DNA of 64,000 nt, taken from NCBI RefSeq assembly GCF_017599305.1, contig NZ_JAGFWR010000027.1, forward strand, positions 1 to 64,000. Direction: 5' to 3'. Positions 59,720-64,000 of the stretch are shown in pieces. Numbering within the stretch: the stretch's first letter is position 1; each line of letters opens with the position of its first letter. The position numbers and the translations under genes were made by a program. The stretch comes from Micromonospora antibiotica. GTDB taxonomy: Bacteria > Actinomycetota > Actinomycetes > Mycobacteriales > Micromonosporaceae. The notes beneath the pieces are model-generated. The model was given only the letters and a program-made list of their open reading frames with translations. It had not been told where the DNA came from and made no database searches.

Positions 59720-60265
59720 TGGGCCAGCTGGCCGCCGCTGCGGGCGTCCGCGCCGAACGGCCCTCCGGTGTGGACGGTGATCAGGCAGGGGCGCTCGGGT
59801 AGGAGATGCCGCCGCCCAGGTCCAGCGCGTTCCACCCGGCCCGGCCGACGTACCGCCCGGGCCGTAGTTGCGGCCGGTCGTCGCGGGCGGTCCGCCCCCG
59901 TCGCCGGGCTCGCCGTCGTCGCTGGGCTCGCCGTCGTCGCGGCGGCTGTGACCGTCGCGGCGTGCCGTTTTCGTCGCGCTGGCGGTTGCGGTGCGTGAGC
60001 GAGCACCTCCCGTTACGGAGAGCAATGTTCCTCCGGCGAGCACTATGACACCTTCGCGCCCTTTGCTCTGCTGCCCAATTCGCGCCACGCCGCTGACCAG
60101 GTGAATTGTTGGAGCTGGCATGACGGTTCGGCGCGGGAGGCTGTGACGCTAAGTGCCTGTCGCGTCGAGGTCAGCAGAGCAAAGGGGCTACAGCAGGGTG
60201 GTGGGTGGTTGCGCGTTGACCACTCTTAGTATCGAGCGGCGAACCTGGGGTGGTGGGGCCGCAGC
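59720..60265. other. Gene-poor stretch between argH and the small HTH gene
   Basis: This stretch has frames on both strands, but none with a plausible start, Shine-Dalgarno and recognisable protein. The reverse strand has Ala/Thr/Gly/Pro-rich frames with no domain. From about 59990 the base composition drops and stop codons become frequent. An inverted repeat CAATTC...GAATTG (about 60077-60105) is present. It may hold decayed genes or regulatory DNA; nothing more can be supported. Confidence 0.4.
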
Positions 60266-60372
60266 CGACCAGGCGGTCCCAGCGGGTCAGGCGGTTCCAG
60301 CGCCTCAGGCGGGTCAGGCGGTTCCAGCGGGTCAGGCGGTGCTGGGTGGGTCAGGCGGTGCGGGCGGTCAGG
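60266..60372 (+). repeat. 18-bp minisatellite (GGGTCAGGCGGTTCCAGC)
   Basis: Five to six imperfect copies of an 18-bp unit end inside the 3' end of the reversed HTH gene, whose stop codon (60351) is itself within a repeat unit. The array may have moved the stop. Confidence 0.7.
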
Positions 60373-60758
60373 CGTTCGTGGCGTTGCTTGGCCGCCTGCG
60401 CGCTGCCCAGGCCGAGCCCGAACGCGATCGCCTGCCAGGTCAGTCCGCGGGCCCGGGCCATCGTCAGCAGGCCCACCTCCAGCGCGTCGAGTTCGGCGCG
60501 CAGGTGTGGCAACAGGGTCAGGGCGGCGGTGAGGTCCGCGTCGTCGACGGGCTCCTCGTCGACCTCCCGGGTCGCCCCGCCGGCGGCAAGCGCGGTGACC
60601 ACCGAGACGGCCTCCCACGGGTCGGCCAGGTACGGGTTGGTGTGCCGGCGTCGTCGTGCGTCGGTGTCGGCATGCCGGGTGCTGATCCGGTGCAGCGCGG
60701 CGTAGGTCCGCTCGGCGCGGGCGCGGGCCGCGTCAGGTGCGCTGAAGGTGTCGGTCAT
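60351..60758 (-). CDS. Small DNA-binding protein with C-terminal HTH
   Basis: The 135-residue protein has an acidic/Arg-rich N-terminal half, a helical middle (DDADLTAALTLLPHLRAELDALE) and a C-terminal helix-turn-helix, ARARGLTWQAIAFGLGLGS followed by AQAAKQRHERL, similar to sigma region 4-like or XRE-type motifs in actinobacterial regulators. ATG 60758 starts 7 nt after a -10 box, so its mRNA is probably leaderless. A perfect palindrome lies between its -35 and -10, which strongly suggests autoregulation. The 3' end is built from minisatellite sequence. Confidence 0.65.
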   Translation of the reverse strand: MTDTFSAPDAARARAERTYAALHRISTRHADTDARRRRHTNPYLADPWEAVSVVTALAAGGATREVDEEPVDDADLTAALTLLPHLRAELDALEVGLLTMARARGLTWQAIAFGLGLGSAQAAKQRHERLTARTA

Positions 60759-60765
60759 GGCACCC

Positions 60766-60794
60766 ATTCCATGCTGACAACGATCCGTTGTCAA
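60766..60794 (-). promoter_or_regulatory. Promoter with internal operator palindrome, HTH gene
   Basis: On the reverse strand TTGACA (60789-60794) is separated by 17 nt from TGGAAT (60766-60771), which lies 7 nt before ATG 60758. The palindrome TGACAACG-ATC-CGTTGTCA (60775-60793) overlaps the -35 and fills the spacer, an ideal repressor site. Confidence 0.75.
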
Positions 60795-60844
60795 CACAAT
60801 GTTTAAGCAATCCGTCGGGCTGCCCACCGTGACGACCGGCCGGC

Positions 60845-61534
60845 ATGACGACGTCTGCCTGCCCCGGATACCGGCGGGAACACGGTCCTCGGTTTGCCGA
60901 TCTTCCGCAGGTGCCGTTATCTGGAGCGGTGGACTACCCGTGGCTGCACGCCCCCGCCGCCGAGGTGGCCGAGACGGCGCGCACGCTGCTCGGCTGGGAA
61001 CTCGCCGCCGGTGGCGTCCGGATCAGGCTGACCGAGGTCGAGGCGTACGCCGGCACCGGCGAGGACCCGGCGTCGCACGCCCACCGGGGACCCACCCCCC
61101 GGACCAGGGTGATGTTCGGGCCGGCCGGGCACGCCTACACGTACTTCGTGTTCGGCATGCACTGGTGTCTCAACATCGTCTGCGGTCGCGACGGTGAGGC
61201 GGCGGCCGTACTGCTGCGGGCCGGGGAGGTGGTCGACGGGCTGCCGGCGGCCCGCACCCGCCGGGGGGACGTCGCCGACCGGGACCTGGCCCGGGGGCCG
61301 GCCCGGCTGGCCGTCGCGCTCGACGTCACCGCGTCTGCCAACGGCACCTGCGTGCTCGACGGAAGCGGTCCCCTGCTGCTGAGCCCGCCTACCCGCCCGG
61401 TCGCCCGCGCCGAGGTCACCGCCGGTCCCCGGGTCGGGGTGGCCGCCGCCCACGACGTGCCGTGGCGTTTCTGGATCACCGGCGACCCGACGGTCAGCGC
61501 CTACCGCCGGCACGTGCCCCGCCGGCGCGGCTGA
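60845..61534 (+). CDS. 3-methyladenine DNA glycosylase (AAG/MPG family)
   Basis: The 229-residue protein removes alkylated bases from DNA. It has the AAG-family motifs: ARTLLGWEL near residue 45, RLTEVEAYAGTGEDPASHAH near 60-79 with the catalytic Glu, PRTRVMFGPAGHAYTYFVFG near 84-103 (DNA-intercalating Tyr region), MHWCLNIVC near 104, and LARGPARLAVALDV near 140. It is close to the usual family length. ATG 60845 is the first start; its N-terminal 25 residues are not part of the family, so a later start is possible. It is divergent from the HTH gene and might share its operator. Confidence 0.9.
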   Translation: MTTSACPGYRREHGPRFADLPQVPLSGAVDYPWLHAPAAEVAETARTLLGWELAAGGVRIRLTEVEAYAGTGEDPASHAHRGPTPRTRVMFGPAGHAYTYFVFGMHWCLNIVCGRDGEAAAVLLRAGEVVDGLPAARTRRGDVADRDLARGPARLAVALDVTASANGTCVLDGSGPLLLSPPTRPVARAEVTAGPRVGVAAAHDVPWRFWITGDPTVSAYRRHVPRRRG

Positions 61535-61548
61535 CCCGGCCCACCATG

Positions 61549-61665
61549 CCGACCGCCGACGGTGGGCCGACCGCCGATGGTGGGCCGACGGCCGATGGTG
61601 GGCCGACGGTCGACGGTGGGCCGGGGTCGACGGTGGGCCGGGGCCGATGGGGGGTCGGGGACCGA
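61549..61665 (+). repeat. 18-bp minisatellite (GGTGGGCCGACCGCCGAT)
   Basis: About six imperfect copies lie between the glycosylase gene and the next membrane-protein gene, with the last units diverging. Confidence 0.75.
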
Positions 61666-61693
61666 CGGGGCGTCCGTCTCCGGCGAAGTTCGC

Positions 61694-61699
61694 TAGCAT
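61694..61699 (+). promoter_or_regulatory. -10 box of the repeat-tailed membrane protein gene
   Basis: TAGCAT at 61694-61699 lies 31 nt before ATG 61731, which has GGAGG at 61718-61722. Confidence 0.45.
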
Positions 61700-61730
61700 T
61701 CGCGCGCAATCGTGACCGGAGGTGGTTCGG

Positions 61731-62261
61731 ATGGACGCAAACGACGCCGGAGTGCTGGTCGGCAGGGTGGCCTGCGTGGCCGTCCCGCTGGTGCTGATGA
61801 TGGTGCTGGCGGTCGTCGTCGTGGTGGCGGTGCAGCTCGGCCGCCGCCGCCCGCCGCCACCAGGGCCGCCGCCGTCGTGGCCCCCGACCGGCTCGACCGG
61901 GTACGCCCCACCCGCCGGCCCGCCCCACCCCGCGCCACATCCCACCCACCCGCATGCCGGCCAGCCCTCGACCGCCGGCCAGCCCTCGACCGCCGGCCAG
62001 CCCTCGACCGCTGGCCAGTCCACGACTGCCGGCCAGCCCTCGACCGCTGGCCAGTCCACGACCGCCGGCCAGCTCTGGACCGCCGGCCCGTCGACGACCG
62101 CAGGCCCGCCCGACGGTTCGCCGTCGGACGTCCGACCGGCCGATCGGGCGCCGTCGGCCGTCAGTGCCCCCGGCGACCCGTCGTCGGACGCGTCGGACCA
62201 GGGCGATCCGGGTACCCCGAGGCAGGGGGAGGAGCCGGCGGGACCGTCGGCGGCGGGGTGA
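61731..62261 (+). CDS. Single-pass membrane protein with Pro-rich, repeat-built cytoplasmic tail
   Basis: The 176-residue protein has one hydrophobic helix (about residues 8-36; VACVAVPLVLMMVLAVVVVV) followed by a basic stop-transfer and a Pro-rich tail. Residues 76-122 are a tandem array of a six-residue unit AGQPST with AGQSTT variants, encoded by an 18-bp DNA repeat (about 61956-62100). The end is acidic/Ser/Pro. No domain is recognised. The tail is probably disordered and variable in length between strains. Confidence 0.65.
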   Translation: MDANDAGVLVGRVACVAVPLVLMMVLAVVVVVAVQLGRRRPPPPGPPPSWPPTGSTGYAPPAGPPHPAPHPTHPHAGQPSTAGQPSTAGQPSTAGQSTTAGQPSTAGQSTTAGQLWTAGPSTTAGPPDGSPSDVRPADRAPSAVSAPGDPSSDASDQGDPGTPRQGEEPAGPSAAG

Positions 62262-62297
62262 CCGGTGCCACCCCGGGAGTGGCCGACGCCGGAATAG

Positions 62298-62309
62298 TTG
62301 ACGCGTCAA
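62298..62309. promoter_or_regulatory. Perfect palindrome TTGACGCGTCAA upstream of the monooxygenase
   Basis: A 12-bp perfect palindrome lies 64 nt before the monooxygenase ATG, just ahead of TAGGTT (62311-62316), a possible -10. It may be an operator for an unlinked regulator. Confidence 0.45.
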
Positions 62310-62373
62310 ATAGGTTGTGCGCGACGTCCGGGTACCACGAACGGCCCGGTATCTCAGACGCGAGGAGCTGGTC

Positions 62374-63510
62374 ATGCAGTTCGGAGTCTTCACCGTCGGC
62401 GACGTCACGGTCGACCCGACCACCGGACGGGAGCCGACCGAGCACGAGCGGATCAAGGCGATGGTGACCATCGCCCTCAAGGCCGAAGAGGTCGGTCTCG
62501 ACGTCTTCGCCACCGGCGAGCACCACAACCGCCCGTTCGTCCCTTCCTCGCCCACCACCATGCTGGGGCACATCGCCGCCCGCACCGAGCGGCTGCTGCT
62601 GTCCACCGCGACCACGCTGATCACCACCAACGACCCGGTGAAGATCGCCGAGGACTACGCCATGCTCCAGCACCTGGCCGACGGCCGGGTGGACCTGATG
62701 ATGGGGCGTGGCAACACCGGGCCGGTCTACCCGTGGTTCGGGCAGGACATCCGCAACGGCATCCGGCTCGCCGTCGAGAACTACGAGCTGCTGCACCGGC
62801 TGTGGCGCGAGGACGTCGTCGACTGGCAGGGCAAGTTCCGCACCCCGTTGCAGTCGTTCACCTCGACCCCGCGCCCGCTCGACGACGTCCCGCCGTTCGT
62901 CTGGCACGGCTCGATCCGCAGCCCCGAGATCGCCGAGCAGGCCGCCTACTACGGTGACGGTTTCTTCGCCAACCACATCTTCTGGCCCAAGGAGCACACC
63001 CAGCGGATGGTCGGCCTCTACCGGCAGCGCTTCGCCCACTACGGCCACGGCTCGCCCGAGCAGGCCATCGTCGGGCTCGGCGGCCAGGTGTTCATGCGAC
63101 GTAACTCGCAGGACGCGGTACGCGAGTTCCGGCCGTACTTCGACAACGCGCCGGTCTACGGGCACGGGCCGTCGCTGGAGGAGTTCACCCGCCAGACCCC
63201 GCTGACCGTGGGCAGCCCGCAGCAGGTCATCGACCGCACCCTCGGCTTCCGGGAGTACGTCGGCGACTACCAGCGGCAGCTGTTCCTGCTCGACCACGCG
63301 GGGCTGCCCCTGAAGACGGTGCTGGAGCAGCTCGACCTGCTCGGCGAGGAGGTCGTACCCGTGCTGCGCAAGGAGTTCGACGCGCTGCGCCCGGCGCACG
63401 TGCCGGTCGCGCCCACCCACGCCTCGCTGGTCGCCGCCCGCGACGCCGCGCTGGCCGGGACGGGTGACGCCGGTGACCTGGCTGCCGCCGGGGCGGAGGG
63501 GGTCCGATGA
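62374..63510 (+). CDS. Luciferase-like (LLM class) flavin-dependent monooxygenase
   Basis: The 378-residue protein has the bacterial luciferase-like barrel: MQFGVFTVGD at the start, ATGEHHNRPFVPSSPTTMLG near residues 46-65 (flavin-binding His), LLLSTATTLITTNDPVKIAEDY near 73, and DGRVDLMMGRGNTGPVYPWFG near 102-122. It should oxidise an organic substrate with FMNH2 and oxygen. GAGGAG lies 6 nt before the ATG. Its stop overlaps the FMN reductase gene (ATGA), forming a two-component system in which the reductase supplies FMNH2. The substrate is unknown. Confidence 0.9.
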   Translation: MQFGVFTVGDVTVDPTTGREPTEHERIKAMVTIALKAEEVGLDVFATGEHHNRPFVPSSPTTMLGHIAARTERLLLSTATTLITTNDPVKIAEDYAMLQHLADGRVDLMMGRGNTGPVYPWFGQDIRNGIRLAVENYELLHRLWREDVVDWQGKFRTPLQSFTSTPRPLDDVPPFVWHGSIRSPEIAEQAAYYGDGFFANHIFWPKEHTQRMVGLYRQRFAHYGHGSPEQAIVGLGGQVFMRRNSQDAVREFRPYFDNAPVYGHGPSLEEFTRQTPLTVGSPQQVIDRTLGFREYVGDYQRQLFLLDHAGLPLKTVLEQLDLLGEEVVPVLRKEFDALRPAHVPVAPTHASLVAARDAALAGTGDAGDLAAAGAEGVR

Positions 63511-64000
63511 CCCGCCGCACCCTGGCCGTGGTGTCGGCGGGGCTGAGCCAGCCGTCGTCGACCCGGCTGCTCGCCGACCAGCTCGCCGCAGCCGCCCGCG
63601 ACGAGCTGGTCCGGCGCGGCGACGAGGTGGAGCTGCGGGTGGTGGAGCTGCGCGACCACGCCCATGACGTGGTGAACAACCTGCTCACCGGCTTCCCGTC
63701 GACGGAGCTGCGGGCCGCCCTCGACGCGGTCACCGGAGCTGACGGCATCGTGGCCGTCACGCCGATCTTCAACGCGTCGTACAACGGGCTGTTCAAGTCC
63801 TTCTTCGACGTGGTGGACGCCCAGGCGCTGGTCGACCGACCGGTGCTGATCGGCGCGACCGGCGGCACCGCCCGGCACTCGCTGGCCCTGGAGCACGCCG
63901 TCCGGCCGATGTTCGGCTACCTGCGCGCCGTGGTGCTGCCGACGTCGGTCTTCGCCGCCCCGGAGGACTGGTCCGGCGGCACCGCCGAGGGGGCGTTGCG
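63507..64000 (+). CDS. NADPH-dependent FMN reductase (3' end outside window)
   Basis: The 164 residues visible belong to the flavodoxin-like FMN reductase family that accompanies LLM oxygenases in actinobacteria (CE1759 type). TLAVVSAGLSQPSSTRLLAD at residues 5-24 is the FMN phosphate loop, and GIVAVTPIFNASYNGLFKSFFD near 84-105 is the flavin-binding segment; LIGATGGTARHSLALEHAVRPMF follows. ATG overlaps the monooxygenase stop (ATGA). The frame is still open at the window edge. Confidence 0.9.
   Translation, partial: MTRRTLAVVSAGLSQPSSTRLLADQLAAAARDELVRRGDEVELRVVELRDHAHDVVNNLLTGFPSTELRAALDAVTGADGIVAVTPIFNASYNGLFKSFFDVVDAQALVDRPVLIGATGGTARHSLALEHAVRPMFGYLRAVVLPTSVFAAPEDWSGGTAEGAL

Noticed and set aside
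59720..60121. Possible reverse-strand protein starting at 60121 or 60006
   Set aside because: Frames are Ala/Thr/Gly/Pro low complexity, run through the argH terminator into argH antisense, and lack a convincing ribosome site.

Overview
The window is high-GC actinobacterial chromosome (GTG starts are common, -10 boxes read TANNNT, and many neighbouring genes overlap as GTGA or ATGA). Gene order and protein motifs (BldD beside nusB-efp-aro, the actinobacterial mIHF, a degenerate PriA, an EF-P without modification genes nearby, dispersed AAGGGNCCCTT palindromes) point to Micromonosporaceae, probably Micromonospora or a close relative. Almost everything is core metabolism and information processing; no tRNA, rRNA, insertion sequence, prophage or CRISPR array was seen.

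Layout. 1-5134: shikimate genes (end of aroC, aroK, aroB, aroQ), efp and nusB, with an opposite-strand pair (CtaG-like, DUF2243) inserted. 5251-5739: bldD, reversed. 6027-17485: pyrimidine operon pyrR-pyrB-pyrC-carA-carB-pyrD-bioA-pyrF, preceded by a PyrR binding loop. 17660-27763: mihF, a degenerate gmk-like gene, rpoZ, coaBC, metK, priA, a P-loop kinase/ParB-like fusion, def, fmt, rsmB. 27894-30684: a septum-formation lipoprotein, rpe, and a REC-GGDEF protein. 30748-35281: FMN riboswitch and ribD-ribE-ribM-ribBA-ribH. 35402-38658: a hydrolase and a polar amino acid ABC importer. 38897-40582: hisE, hisG and a membrane PH-like protein. 40641-47000: infC-rpmI-rplT with a long leader, an rRNA methyltransferase, pheS and pheT. 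47056-52019: a four-gene signalling island. 52142-59665: ArgR operators and argCJBDFRH. 60351-64000: a small autoregulated DNA-binding protein, a 3-methyladenine glycosylase, a repeat-tailed membrane protein, and a flavin monooxygenase/FMN reductase pair.

Two things stand out. First, short intercistronic elements of about 60 bp sit inside operons at aroC-aroK (two copies), pyrR-pyrB (one, diverged), pyrC-carA (three) and argC-argJ (one). Each carries a miniature reading frame, an internal Shine-Dalgarno, and start/stop overlaps (GTGA or ATGA) with the genes on either side, exactly like the mycobacterial MIRUs but with unrelated sequence. Second, the 47056-52019 island encodes a cNMP-binding HTH regulator with an N-terminal membrane helix, a class III cyclase-like protein, a P-loop/HEAT protein whose Walker lysine is replaced, and an unknown protein. 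The cyclase-like protein ends, and the HEAT protein begins, with near-identical Gly/Asn/Ala motifs, the arrangement seen in amyloid-motif-coupled NLR/effector pairs. I regard this as the best candidate for a new biological system here.

Other regulatory signals are strong: a PyrR loop matching the Bacillus/mycobacterial consensus, an FMN riboswitch with a closable P1 and a predicted SD-sequestering stem, an AUC start codon for infC behind an attenuator-like hairpin, overlapping ARG boxes on the argC promoter, and several leaderless promoters.
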